Assembly: GCF_014855495.1 (NCBI RefSeq)
Contig: NZ_JACYFJ010000002.1
Span: 434,001 to 498,000, forward strand
DNA: 64,000 nt
Direction of reading: 5' to 3'
DNA from: Euzebyella saccharophila
Lineage (GTDB): Bacteria; Bacteroidota; Bacteroidia; Flavobacteriales; Flavobacteriaceae
Shown here piece by piece: positions 8,512 through 19,575 of this stretch. Each line of letters starts with the position of its first letter. Position 1 is the stretch's first letter. The translations under genes and the position numbers were made by a program. The notes under the pieces were generated by a model, which searched no databases, had not been told where the DNA came from, and saw only the letters and a list, made by a program, of their open reading frames with translations.

Positions 8512-8838
8512 CTATTTTTCGGTATTTCTATGGTAAATTTTATCGTTCAACCACTCCTCTACTGCCAAGGCATGTGGCTTAGGAAGTTTCTCGTAGAATT
8601 TAGAAACTTCAATCTGCTCCTTATTCTCAAAAACCTCTTCTAAACTATCGCTATATGTAGCGAACTCTTCCAATTTTTCCAACAACTCCTTTTTGATTTC
8701 AGAATTGATTTGAATGGCACGTTTGGCCGTTATGGAAATAGCCTCGTAGATATTTTCGGTCTTTTCGTCAAATTCGTTTCTATTTACAGTAGTAGTAGAA
8801 ACGGATGCACTGGAGTTTTTCAAGTCGTTCATATTCAT
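8512..8838 (-). CDS. Omega-like RNA polymerase subunit of Bacteroidota
   Basis: A 108-residue acidic, mostly helical protein. It belongs to the small conserved family found between coaBC and bamD in Bacteroidota and annotated as DNA-directed RNA polymerase subunit omega, the small subunit that helps assemble beta-prime. The segment ENIYEAISITAKRAIQIN (about 28-45) resembles the omega core where it contacts beta-prime; the tail KLPKPHALAVEEWLNDKIY is specific to this family. It follows bamD by 12 nt and precedes coaBC by 9 nt, so they are co-transcribed. Assignment rests on family resemblance and gene order; direct evidence of polymerase binding cannot be seen. Confidence 0.75.
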   Translation of the reverse strand: MNMNDLKNSSASVSTTTVNRNEFDEKTENIYEAISITAKRAIQINSEIKKELLEKLEEFATYSDSLEEVFENKEQIEVSKFYEKLPKPHALAVEEWLNDKIYHRNTEK

Positions 8839-8850
8839 GGTGGCACAAAT

Positions 8851-9687
8851 TTATTTTGCTTCTAATTGTTGGGTAGACCCCTCTAACTCGTTATTTACTT
8901 TTTCTATAAGATCATCTGCCTTTTTGGCGTACTTGGTATTTGGGTATTGCTTTTTCAAGGTAGCATAGTGCTCTTGCGCTTCCTTTAACCTTGGCTTCTG
9001 TAATACCTGAAAACTGTTTAAAGCATATTGGGTTGCCGATTCAAACCTATAGTACATAGCGTCTTCGCGGTAAATGGAGCCAGGATAATCAGATATAAAA
9101 TTATCAAAAGCGGCTACCGCTGGGGTCAAAAAACTAAAATCGAATTCCCCTAACTTATTAAATTGCTTCGCGATTTCGTACGCCTTTTTCTCCTTCTTGG
9201 TGGTCAATTCCTTGGCCATGGCATTCGCCTCATCAAAATATTCAGAATCAGGATAAGCATTTATAAAATTTTGCAGTTTTGCTAATGCCTTATCCGTATC
9301 CGTTTGATCTAGGGAATAAGAAGGACTCAATTCAAAGTAACTTTTGGCACCATAAAAAGAAGCCTCTGCTACCTTTTCACTTTTAGGGTATGATTTTACA
9401 AAACGCTCAAACTGATAGCCTGCCATGTTAAAATCCTTTCTTTGGAAATAGGTGTCGGCTAAAAAGTACATAACTCTCTCCCCTTGAGGCTTGCCCACGT
9501 ATTTGGGAGCAATTTGCTCAAACAATCTGTTAGCACGCTTCATATCGCCCTCTTCATAGAACTTTTGTGCCAAATCATATTTTGCCTTTACATCTTCATT
9601 TTTAAGTACTTTTTGATACTCACTACAAGATTGTAAGGCAATGGTCAAAAGTAAAATAGGGGCTAACAGTCTCATTTTAAAAAACAT
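8851..9687 (-). CDS. bamD: Outer membrane assembly lipoprotein BamD
   Basis: Lipoprotein component of the BAM complex that inserts beta-barrel proteins into the outer membrane. A lipoprotein signal ends in the lipobox ALQSC (Cys21 from the first Met). The mature part is built of TPR-like helical pairs, e.g. YDLAQKFYEEGDMKRAN and MAGYQFERFVKSYP, typical of BamD. Two Met starts are possible, 9687 and 9675. A TAATTTTG -7 element at 9699-9692 puts the expected transcript start at about 9687, so translation is either leaderless from the first ATG or starts 12 nt in, at MRLLAP. It heads the run bamD, omega-like, coaBC, DUF4835, recN. Confidence 0.93.
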   Translation of the reverse strand: MFFKMRLLAPILLLTIALQSCSEYQKVLKNEDVKAKYDLAQKFYEEGDMKRANRLFEQIAPKYVGKPQGERVMYFLADTYFQRKDFNMAGYQFERFVKSYPKSEKVAEASFYGAKSYFELSPSYSLDQTDTDKALAKLQNFINAYPDSEYFDEANAMAKELTTKKEKKAYEIAKQFNKLGEFDFSFLTPAVAAFDNFISDYPGSIYREDAMYYRFESATQYALNSFQVLQKPRLKEAQEHYATLKKQYPNTKYAKKADDLIEKVNNELEGSTQQLEAK

Positions 9688-9691
9688 TTTG

Positions 9692-9699
9692 CAAAATTA
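9692..9699 (-). promoter_or_regulatory. -7 element upstream of bamD
   Basis: TAATTTTG on the minus strand, a perfect TAnnTTTG, ends 5 nt before the first possible bamD ATG. This decides between a leaderless start at 9687 and a 12-nt leader before the ATG at 9675. Confidence 0.6.
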
Positions 9700-9854
9700 C
9701 GGATTCCTATCGGATTTAAAAAACAAAAATAAATACCGAAAGTAGGGTAATTGAATCTTCAAGGCAATGGTTTTGTAGAAGATTTAACAACCAAACGTAA
9801 AGAAAGCCTTTACCATTTCATCAAAAAAGTTAAAATTGACAAGATGTAGCGACC

Positions 9855-10751
9855 TTAACCAGCTGTAACCCTAACAAAGGGCTTAATAAAATGCTGTATT
9901 TTTTGTTTTAAGCCAGCTGTTGCTTCCATTAATGGCAATCTAACGGATGCTCTTGAAAGTTGAAGTGCTTCAAAAATTGCTTTGATACCTGCAGGGTTTC
10001 CTTCTTGAAAGATGAGTTCCATACCTTCTTGCATGGTGTAGTGCAACGCATATGCTTCTTCCGCTTCACCTTTAAGACCTGCTCTGATCATTTCAGAAAA
10101 CTCTGAGGGTAGTCCTTGTCCAATTACCGAAATTACCCCTGAGCCCCCAGCCAGTACGGTGGGTAACGCTGTGATGTCATCTCCGGAAATGATTTGAAAA
10201 CCTTTAGGACAAGTCTTTATCAATTCTTGTACCTGAACCATGCTGCCTGAAGCCTCCTTTATCGCAACGATTTTTTCTGATGCGTTGGCCAATCTGGCTA
10301 CCGTGGCCGGCAACATATTGCTACCCGTTCTACCAGGTACATTGTATAAAATGATAGGTTTGGGCGATGCTTCTGCAATAGCCATAAAATGTTGAAAAAT
10401 CCCTTCTTGAGTGGGTTTGTTATAATATGGTGAAACGGATAGGATAGCCTCATAATTGGTTAAGTCAAGAGTTTTTAATTCCTCGATAACTGCATAGGTA
10501 TTGTTTCCTCCTACTCCTACCACCAATGGTACTCTTCCCGCATTTGCTATGGTAACCGTATCCATTACCAATTGTTTTTCTTCCTTGGTCAGGGTTACAG
10601 ATTCACCAGTGGTGCCTAAAACCACCAAATATTCTACCCCACCGTCAATACAATAATTAACGATTTTATGAAGGGCATCGATATCAACCGACAAATCTGA
10701 TTTAAAAGGCGTAATTAACGCCACTCCTGTTCCAATTAGCTCTTTCATCAT
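9855..10751 (-). CDS. dapA: 4-hydroxy-tetrahydrodipicolinate synthase
   Basis: Condenses pyruvate with aspartate semialdehyde at the entry to lysine and diaminopimelate synthesis, feeding peptidoglycan. The class I aldolase features are present: Schiff-base Lys165 in IVAIKEASG, Tyr136 in LYNVPGRTG, and the GTTGE loop (47-51). Length is 298 residues. It overlaps the upstream DUF6913-like gene by 4 nt (ATGA), implying coupled translation. dapF, a later enzyme of the same pathway, lies at 26.7-27.5 kb. The 167-nt gap to bamD downstream holds the bamD promoter and nothing else I can identify. Confidence 0.97.
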   Translation of the reverse strand: MMKELIGTGVALITPFKSDLSVDIDALHKIVNYCIDGGVEYLVVLGTTGESVTLTKEEKQLVMDTVTIANAGRVPLVVGVGGNNTYAVIEELKTLDLTNYEAILSVSPYYNKPTQEGIFQHFMAIAEASPKPIILYNVPGRTGSNMLPATVARLANASEKIVAIKEASGSMVQVQELIKTCPKGFQIISGDDITALPTVLAGGSGVISVIGQGLPSEFSEMIRAGLKGEAEEAYALHYTMQEGMELIFQEGNPAGIKAIFEALQLSRASVRLPLMEATAGLKQKIQHFIKPFVRVTAG

Positions 10752-11281
10752 TCAATTTCGTTTAAAACACCAAGGTATTTCTTTAACTCTGCTCTAAAGG
10801 TTTTAAAGTCTTTTAAAGGAAGATCTAGAATCAAGTCATTGTAAACCATATCCACATCTTTAAATCCTGCCCTGAACCTAGCCTTGGTCTTAATGCTCAT
10901 TAACTGTACCAAAAGATTTTCTTTAGTATAGTAATTGATCAACAAATCATATTCCCTACTCAAAAATTCTAGGGCGTAACTATTTTCAATAGCCCCGTTC
11001 CACCCCAAATCCTTATCGGAAAATACAGGTGTGGAATATGGCGAGTTTTTATCATAGAAACTTTTATACCCTATTATCTTAACAGCATTTGGCCTTAGGT
11101 TATAATCTTCAACAAATTCAAAAAAAACACTGGCATCCTCAAATTCGTCTAGATCCACAATACAGCCTACAGAACTTATACCTCTACTTCGGTTAACAGT
11201 TGGTAGTTCTTTTGCCAATTCCTGCTTTAAAAATTTAACGCCGGAATTGTACTTGAACTTATCTTTTATTCCTTTAAACAT
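10748..11281 (-). CDS. DUF6913-like conserved protein
   Basis: A 177-residue cytoplasmic protein without signal peptide or membrane helix. It starts [18 protein letters not shown] and has the pattern of a small conserved flavobacterial family which I recall as DUF6913. No catalytic motif is visible. Its stop overlaps the dapA start by 4 nt, so it is the first gene of a two-gene operon with dapA, which hints at a link to lysine/cell-wall supply, but only by position. A perfect TACATTTG -7 element lies upstream at 11341-11334, giving a leader of about 47 nt. Confidence 0.75.
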   Translation of the reverse strand: MFKGIKDKFKYNSGVKFLKQELAKELPTVNRSRGISSVGCIVDLDEFEDASVFFEFVEDYNLRPNAVKIIGYKSFYDKNSPYSTPVFSDKDLGWNGAIENSYALEFLSREYDLLINYYTKENLLVQLMSIKTKARFRAGFKDVDMVYNDLILDLPLKDFKTFRAELKKYLGVLNEIE

Positions 11282-11333
11282 GTACTTTTACATTTTTTTA
11301 GATCACAACTTTTCAAAATTGGGATGTGCTCTA

Positions 11334-11341
11334 CAAATGTA
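11334..11341 (-). promoter_or_regulatory. -7 element upstream of the DUF6913-dapA operon
   Basis: TACATTTG on the minus strand is an exact TAnnTTTG match, with the expected transcript start near 11328. No convincing -33 TTG upstream. Confidence 0.5.
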
Positions 11342-11383
11342 AAGAATCTCCTTGCATATTATTGTGCGAAGATAGAACGAAAT

Positions 11384-12151
11384 ATGGGTTTAAAAATACA
11401 ACATTTTGTTACAATTGTAACTTTCATCGTTTTTTTTAGCTGTAAGGATAGTAAAATTGAACTCTCTAAAATTAGAGGAAAAGAGGTGCTGATAGATTCC
11501 GTACTCGCCAATAATGCACAAATAGAAGACTTTGTAACCCCCTATAGAAATAGGGTCAACGAAGTTTTGGACAGTACCCTGGCTTTTGCTCCATTTACTA
11601 TTTCAAAAAGTGACGGGGAACTTAATACGACCGCTGGAAATCTTATGGCGGATGTAGTGCTTTCAGAGGCCAACCCCATTTACAAATCCAGAACCGGAAA
11701 CAATATAGACTTTGTGCTTCTCAACCACGGAGGGATTCGCTCTATTATCTCCAAGGGAACTATTTCCTCGAGAACCGCTTACGAAGTAATGCCTTTTGAA
11801 AACACCATTGTGGTGGCTGAATTATCAGGAAAATCAGTTCAAGAAATGGTTAATTACTTGCGCGATTCAGGACGTGCCCACCCAGTTGCTGGACTGCAAA
11901 TCATTTTAGACGCCCAAAACAATGTTAAAAGCGTAAAGGTTCAAGGCAAGCCCCTGAACGATACTGAAACATACCATGTTGCTACTTCTAATTATTTGCT
12001 CAATGGCGGAGACCGAATGGGGTTTTTTAAGGATGCTGTAAATTCGGTAAATACCGATTATCTTATTCGAAATGCGATGATCGACTACTTTAAAAAAGTT
12101 GATACCGTAGCTCCAAAAGTTGATGACCGTTTTATAAAATTGAAAAACTAG
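11384..12151 (+). CDS. 5'-nucleotidase C-terminal-domain lipoprotein
   Basis: Exported protein made only of the C-terminal substrate-binding domain of UshA-type 5'-nucleotidases (5_nucleotid_C). Diagnostic segments are TTAGNLMADVVL, DFVLLNHGGIRS, the SGKSVQEMVNYL region, and YHVATSNYLLNGGDRM, which carries aromatic and Asn residues that bind the nucleoside. The start at 11384 gives a signal MGLKIQHFVTIVTFIVFFSC with Cys20 at a loose lipobox; an upstream in-frame ATG at 11324 would add 20 unlikely residues. The matching metallophosphatase is encoded by the next gene, 4 nt downstream. Together they should form one enzyme that dephosphorylates nucleotides outside the inner membrane. Confidence 0.88.
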   Translation: MGLKIQHFVTIVTFIVFFSCKDSKIELSKIRGKEVLIDSVLANNAQIEDFVTPYRNRVNEVLDSTLAFAPFTISKSDGELNTTAGNLMADVVLSEANPIYKSRTGNNIDFVLLNHGGIRSIISKGTISSRTAYEVMPFENTIVVAELSGKSVQEMVNYLRDSGRAHPVAGLQIILDAQNNVKSVKVQGKPLNDTETYHVATSNYLLNGGDRMGFFKDAVNSVNTDYLIRNAMIDYFKKVDTVAPKVDDRFIKLKN

Positions 12152-12155
12152 CGCT

Positions 12156-13067
12156 ATGAAAAGAAGAAGTTTCATAAAAAACACCAGTGCCTCTGCCGCA
12201 CTTATTGGTTTGGGCGGTCTTTCATTAAACGCCTGCGGCTCTAACGCAAAAAAACATATCACTATACTACATACGAATGATGTACACAGTCATATCGACA
12301 CCTTTCCAACCGATCATTCCAGATATGCCAATTTAGGTGGCGTGGCCAAAAGAGCTACGTTAGTTGATAGCATTAGAAACGAAAACCCAAATACCTTATT
12401 ATTGGATGCAGGCGATATTTTTCAAGGTACGCCATACTTCAACTTTTACGGAGGTGAATTGGAATTCAAACTCATGAGCATGCTCAAGTATGATGCGGCA
12501 ACCATTGGAAACCATGATTTTGATAATGGACTTGACGGACTTTTTGCCCAAATTCCGCATGCTAATTTTGAACTGCTATCGGCCAATTATGATTTTACGA
12601 ATACGGTAATGGCCGAACACGTAAAGCCGTATAAGGTTTTTTTGCTTGACGGAATTAAAATTGGGGTGTACGGACTTGGAATTGAATTGAATGGCCTGGT
12701 CACCAAGAGACTTTACAAGGAAACGGAATATTTAGATCCTTTTGAAATTGCCCAAGATACCGAAACCACTTTAAAAGAAGCCGAAGCATGTGATTTGGTT
12801 ATCTGCCTTTCGCATTTGGGGTACGAGTACAAAAGGGAGTCTAAACCAAGCGACTTAAGCTTAGCTGCCAACACCCGATATACCGATTTGATCATTGGCG
12901 GACACACCCATACTTTTTTAGACAAGCCAACTATTGTAAAAAACAAGCTGGAGCGGGAAATTTTAGTGAACCAAGTCGGCTGTTTTGGTATTAACTTAGG
13001 CCGAATAGATTTCTATTTTAATGCTGCCATGAACGGCAAAGCGGAAGGAGTCTCGATTACTGTCTAA
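12156..13067 (+). CDS. Metallophosphatase (5'-nucleotidase N-terminal domain), twin-arginine lipoprotein
   Basis: A 303-residue calcineurin-like metallophosphoesterase equal to the catalytic half of UshA. Metal-ligand motifs appear in order: HTNDVHSH (Asp42, His44), GDIFQGTP, GNHDFDNG, LSHLGY and GGHTHT. The N-terminus MKRRSFIKNTS carries two Arg in a twin-arginine-like signal, followed by a lipobox LNAC (Cys27), so it is probably Tat-exported and lipidated. The substrate-binding domain sits in the separate upstream gene, so domain order is reversed compared with one-piece UshA. The 3' end overlaps the convergent small gene by 4 nt. Confidence 0.93.
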   Translation: MKRRSFIKNTSASAALIGLGGLSLNACGSNAKKHITILHTNDVHSHIDTFPTDHSRYANLGGVAKRATLVDSIRNENPNTLLLDAGDIFQGTPYFNFYGGELEFKLMSMLKYDAATIGNHDFDNGLDGLFAQIPHANFELLSANYDFTNTVMAEHVKPYKVFLLDGIKIGVYGLGIELNGLVTKRLYKETEYLDPFEIAQDTETTLKEAEACDLVICLSHLGYEYKRESKPSDLSLAANTRYTDLIIGGHTHTFLDKPTIVKNKLEREILVNQVGCFGINLGRIDFYFNAAMNGKAEGVSITV

Positions 13068-13369
13068 GATTCAGCAATTACAAATTCTGCAATCTGCTTG
13101 ATTTCTTCTTTTAAAGAAAGTTTACAGAACGGCTTGTTGGCCATGCGGTACCAGTATCCGGCATTGAACTTATCTCCCTCTTCACGATGTAAATGGGCAT
13201 GGATCCAACTTCCTACCTGCGTATGTAAATCCTGTGCAATATCATGGGATGCTTCCCATTCACCATTTCCTGCGTACCATAGCGCCTTTAACTCGGGCAA
13301 CCAATTTTCTGGTGGATTTTCATCATTTAAGGTAATTTCAAAATCATGGTAAGTCTTCGGCTTGTTCAT
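13064..13369 (-). CDS. Conserved small protein of unknown function
   Basis: A 101-residue soluble protein rich in Trp and His. No signal peptide or membrane helix. Notable segments are ELKALWYAGNGEWEASHDIAQ, GSWIHAHLHREEGD and NAGYWYRMANK, the pattern of a small conserved bacterial family which I know only as hypothetical. The clustered His, Asp and Glu could bind metal, but nothing proves this. It is convergent with the metallophosphatase gene and overlaps it by 4 nt. The start ATG follows an AT-rich gap shared with the divergent membrane-protein gene at 13440. Confidence 0.75.
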   Translation of the reverse strand: MNKPKTYHDFEITLNDENPPENWLPELKALWYAGNGEWEASHDIAQDLHTQVGSWIHAHLHREEGDKFNAGYWYRMANKPFCKLSLKEEIKQIAEFVIAES

Positions 13370-13439
13370 TATTGAGCAGGTTTCTTTATTTTAAACTGTA
13401 AAATTAGCTAATTTCACTTAGAATTTAGAAGCGCTCGAA

Positions 13440-14672
13440 TTGTCAAAATTACCTTCTTTGTACCAGCACCCCTACACCCCTATGGTCTTGGCAATTATGG
13501 TTTGTGGTCTAATTTTCGGTCTGCATATGCTGCCTGCAGTGGATAGCATGCTAAACGAAAACAACTTGAAAATCTCCCATCATTTTTTAAGGTCACAAAT
13601 AGATTATCATGCGGAGCTGCCTCCTTTTGCCCGAAGACCGTTAACTACACTATTGATGTATGGCTTTATAGGTCTTTTGGGATTAAAAGCGGGCTATGCT
13701 TTCATCTTTGTAAATTTTTCCTTGTTGGCCTTAAGTGGCTACCTATTGTATCGACTTTCGTTGACCTTGAAAGCAAGCCGAAGGCAGGCGATTATAAATA
13801 TGCTAATGTATTTTGGTTCGTTCTCCATTCTTTTCGCCTTTTTTCCACCTGTTTTCACCTATGATGAACCTTTACAATACTGCTTTCTTTTTATTGCTTT
13901 AAATTATTATTTCTCTGGTAATCGATTCCGATTTGTTCTCTTTTTCAGTTTAGCCCTGATAGCAAGGGAAACGTCCATTTTATTGCTTCCGGCCCTACTC
14001 TACTTAGAAAACAGAAGAGTAAAATGGCTGTCAGCATCAATTTTTATCAAAAGGAATTACCTCGTATTTACACCAGTACTGTTTTACACTATCTACTTAG
14101 CCATTTTCATGTATGCCAATAACCTTTTTGGAGATGCCAGTACAGAAATGACCCGAAGATGGTCCTGTTTTTTAGAGAATTTTGAAAGTGAGAAAAACAT
14201 TTTGGAATCTGTTGTGTCCATACATTTTACCTTAAGTTTTTTTGCTTTAATTACCTTATTCCCTAAGAAGAAAAAGCACCAGTTTTCGAACCTGGTAATC
14301 GCTTTTTGGATAACCGCACTTATCAACACCCCCATTGTTATCTTATCGGCCTTTGCCCGGGAATCAAGATTGTTTGCCTTACCCCTGCTATTTATTTGGC
14401 CAATCTTTGCCCAGTTTTTTTACCCCTCTTTAGTTCAGAATTGGAAAAACTTTCTTTCCCGCCCTCTTTCCTATAAAACCTTTATGGCCACACTATTCGT
14501 TTTGTGCTTCTTCGGAAATTATTATTTCTGTTATAAAATCTATTCGGATTTTGGATTGGGAGATAACAACTTTTTTACCGAATACCTTTTTTTACTGAAC
14601 TTTTTAATTCTCATTTTAGTCTTACTTTCTTTTACCAAAAAGAGTACAGGGGCATATTTTTTTCTTTCCTAA
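13440..14672 (+). CDS. Multi-pass membrane protein, possibly GT-C glycosyltransferase-like
   Basis: A 410-residue protein with about ten hydrophobic helices across its whole length. The start is TTG at 13440; the next ATG (13482) would cut into the first helix. The arrangement, with FPPVFTYDEPLQY after several helices and an ALIARETSILLLPALL segment, resembles GT-C-type glycosyltransferases or their DUF relatives, in which Asp/Glu in a first loop is catalytic. I could not confirm the family. No neighbour suggests a substrate. A TTG start with no evident promoter makes the exact N-terminus uncertain. Confidence 0.7.
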   Translation: MSKLPSLYQHPYTPMVLAIMVCGLIFGLHMLPAVDSMLNENNLKISHHFLRSQIDYHAELPPFARRPLTTLLMYGFIGLLGLKAGYAFIFVNFSLLALSGYLLYRLSLTLKASRRQAIINMLMYFGSFSILFAFFPPVFTYDEPLQYCFLFIALNYYFSGNRFRFVLFFSLALIARETSILLLPALLYLENRRVKWLSASIFIKRNYLVFTPVLFYTIYLAIFMYANNLFGDASTEMTRRWSCFLENFESEKNILESVVSIHFTLSFFALITLFPKKKKHQFSNLVIAFWITALINTPIVILSAFARESRLFALPLLFIWPIFAQFFYPSLVQNWKNFLSRPLSYKTFMATLFVLCFFGNYYFCYKIYSDFGLGDNNFFTEYLFLLNFLILILVLLSFTKKSTGAYFFLS

Positions 14673-14691
14673 TGGGTTACTTATAAATTGA

Positions 14692-14922
<231 letters not shown>

Positions 14923-14936
14923 CTTCTCCCTGAAAT

Positions 14937-14965
14937 AAAAAAAGTCGGACTTTCGTCCGACTTTT

Positions 14966-14968
<3 letters not shown>
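14937..14968. terminator. Bidirectional terminator between lmo0937-type gene and ligA
   Basis: Perfect 10-bp stem AAAGTCGGAC (14941-14950) / GTCCGACTTT (14955-14964) with loop TTTC. Runs of T follow on both strands, so it can end both the small plus-strand gene and ligA. Confidence 0.9.
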
Positions 14969-17822
<2,854 letters not shown>

Positions 17823-17892
17823 CTGTTTGAAGGAATCATCTCATTTTCAATCGGTCTGGAAAGCAAAAACCTAACTGACCGCAAAGAGTCTT

Positions 17893-17920
17893 TTGAGCAG
17901 GAATTATTATACTATTTTTA
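17893..17920 (+). promoter_or_regulatory. Probable promoter of the ribD operon
   Basis: TTG (17893-17895), 17 nt, then TATTTTTA (17913-17920), 7 of 8 to TAnnTTTG. The expected transcript start is within a few bases of the GTG start codon at 17925, so the mRNA may be leaderless. Confidence 0.45.
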
Positions 17921-17924
17921 CGGG

Positions 17925-18977
17925 GTGAAGATACACAGAAAATACATGTTGCGGTGCTTGCAGATTGCAAAGAACGGACTGGGAACTACAGCTCCCAATC
18001 CCATGGTGGGCTGCGTAATTGTCTATGATTCCAAAATCATTGGAGAAGGTTTTACCAGTCCGTATGGAGGTCCGCATGCAGAGGTCAACGCTGTTAATTC
18101 TGTAAAAAACAAGGCATTATTAAGTGAATCAACATTGTATGTTACCTTAGAGCCTTGCAGTCATTATGGTAAGACGCCCCCTTGTGCCGACATGATTATC
18201 AAACACCAAATACCGAAAGTGGTCATAGGTCTTTTGGACCCACATGAAAAAGTAGCCGGTAAAGGTATTTCCAAATTAAAAGATGCCGGTGTGGAAGTTA
18301 GTTTTCAAATTATGGAAAACGAATGCCGCGAACACCATAAGCGCTTTTTGACCTTTCAAGAAAAGAGGAGGCCCTATATCATTTTAAAGTGGGCACAAAC
18401 CTCCGATGGTTTTATAGCTCCCCTAAAAGACAAAAGAGACGATGAACCTAAACCCTACTGGATTACCAACAAATTTTCAAGGCAATTGGTTCACCAGTGG
18501 CGCAGCCAAGAACAGAGTATTCTGGTAGGCACCAAAACAGCTTTGGAAGACAACCCTAAATTAGATGTAAGGCAGTGGCATGGAAAGAACCCAATCCGGG
18601 TGGTATTAGATCGCCAGCTGAAATTGGGCAAAAAATCCAATTTATTGGATGGCACCATTCCTACTATTGTTTTTACCGAACAGATTGTTGAGGAGAATAC
18701 ATCTGAAAACGTGAGTTACCAGCGAATCGACTTTAATGAAAATTTGGCAGAACAAATCTGCGAAATTCTTTTTAGGAACAACATCAACAGCGTATTGATC
18801 GAAGGTGGTGCTCAAACCCTGAAATGTTTTATTGATGCCAATTTATGGGACGAAGCTCACATTTTTATAGGAAATACTACTTTCAAAGAAGGTGTCAAAG
18901 CTCCTTTTATATCAGGACGACTAGTTGAAACAAGAAATATAGCGGGAGACCAACTAAAAACATACCATAATGATTAA
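17925..18977 (+). CDS. ribD: Bifunctional riboflavin deaminase / reductase
   Basis: Second and third steps of riboflavin synthesis: deamination of the pyrimidinone, then reduction of the ribose. The deaminase zinc site is His51-Ala-Glu53 (GGPHAEV) with Cys78 and Cys87 (EPCSHYGKTPPCADM). The C-terminal reductase begins around KWAQTSDGFIA (about 150) and has the LIEGGAQTL motif. The start is taken as GTG 17925 (MKIHRKYM), since residues before the ATG at 17946 are conserved in the family; 350 residues is normal. No FMN riboswitch fits in the short upstream region. It leads the operon ribD, HAD phosphatase, EamA, YigZ, overlapping the next gene by 8 nt. Confidence 0.95.
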   Translation: MKIHRKYMLRCLQIAKNGLGTTAPNPMVGCVIVYDSKIIGEGFTSPYGGPHAEVNAVNSVKNKALLSESTLYVTLEPCSHYGKTPPCADMIIKHQIPKVVIGLLDPHEKVAGKGISKLKDAGVEVSFQIMENECREHHKRFLTFQEKRRPYIILKWAQTSDGFIAPLKDKRDDEPKPYWITNKFSRQLVHQWRSQEQSILVGTKTALEDNPKLDVRQWHGKNPIRVVLDRQLKLGKKSNLLDGTIPTIVFTEQIVEENTSENVSYQRIDFNENLAEQICEILFRNNINSVLIEGGAQTLKCFIDANLWDEAHIFIGNTTFKEGVKAPFISGRLVETRNIAGDQLKTYHND

Positions 18978-19575
18978 GAACATCATTTTTGATTTTGGAG
19001 ATGTATTTATCAATTTAGACAAGCAAATTATCTTTCGTGAGATGGAAAAGTTTGGAGGAGAACTGACCCTTACTCCTGAACTACTTCAACTTAACAACCA
19101 GTATGAGGTAGGAAAGATTACTTCAGATGAGTTTCTTTCAGGTCTTGCCGAAGTTTATCCTCAAGCCAGTAAAGAACAAATAAAAAACATTTGGAACGGT
19201 ATGTTGTTGGATTTCCCTGAGGAACGACTCCAGTTCATTGAAAAAATCAGTCAAGAAGGTAACTACAGAACCTTTCTGTTAAGTAATACAAACGCCCTTC
19301 ATATTGAACATGTAGAGAAAATCATGGGAACGGAAAAATACCATCGTTTTCAAAACTCCTTTGAAAAATTCTATTTATCGCACGAAATCAACTTACGTAA
19401 ACCCAATGCGGAAATCTATCAGTTCGTATTAGACCAAAATAACCTTGTGGCGGAGGAGACTTTTTTTATTGACGATACCAAAGAGAATACCGATGCGGCC
19501 ACCGAACTGGGAATCCACTGCTGGAACATGCAGGTGGGTAAAGAAACAATTTTGGAACTTAACTCTAAGCTCTAA
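18970..19575 (+). CDS. HAD family hydrolase (YihX-like)
   Basis: A 201-residue haloacid-dehalogenase-superfamily phosphatase. Motif I is FDFGDVF, with nucleophile Asp8; the second Asp is replaced by Gly10, as in YihX-like sugar-phosphatases of subfamily IA. Motif II Ser/Thr lies in FLLSNTNA, motif III Lys in LRKPNAEIY and motif IV in FFIDDTKENTDAA. Being in the ribD operon, it could be the phosphatase that removes phosphate from the RibD product, a step for which HAD enzymes are known in other bacteria; this is inference from position. It overlaps ribD by 8 nt and abuts the transporter gene. Confidence 0.88.
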   Translation: MIKNIIFDFGDVFINLDKQIIFREMEKFGGELTLTPELLQLNNQYEVGKITSDEFLSGLAEVYPQASKEQIKNIWNGMLLDFPEERLQFIEKISQEGNYRTFLLSNTNALHIEHVEKIMGTEKYHRFQNSFEKFYLSHEINLRKPNAEIYQFVLDQNNLVAEETFFIDDTKENTDAATELGIHCWNMQVGKETILELNSKL

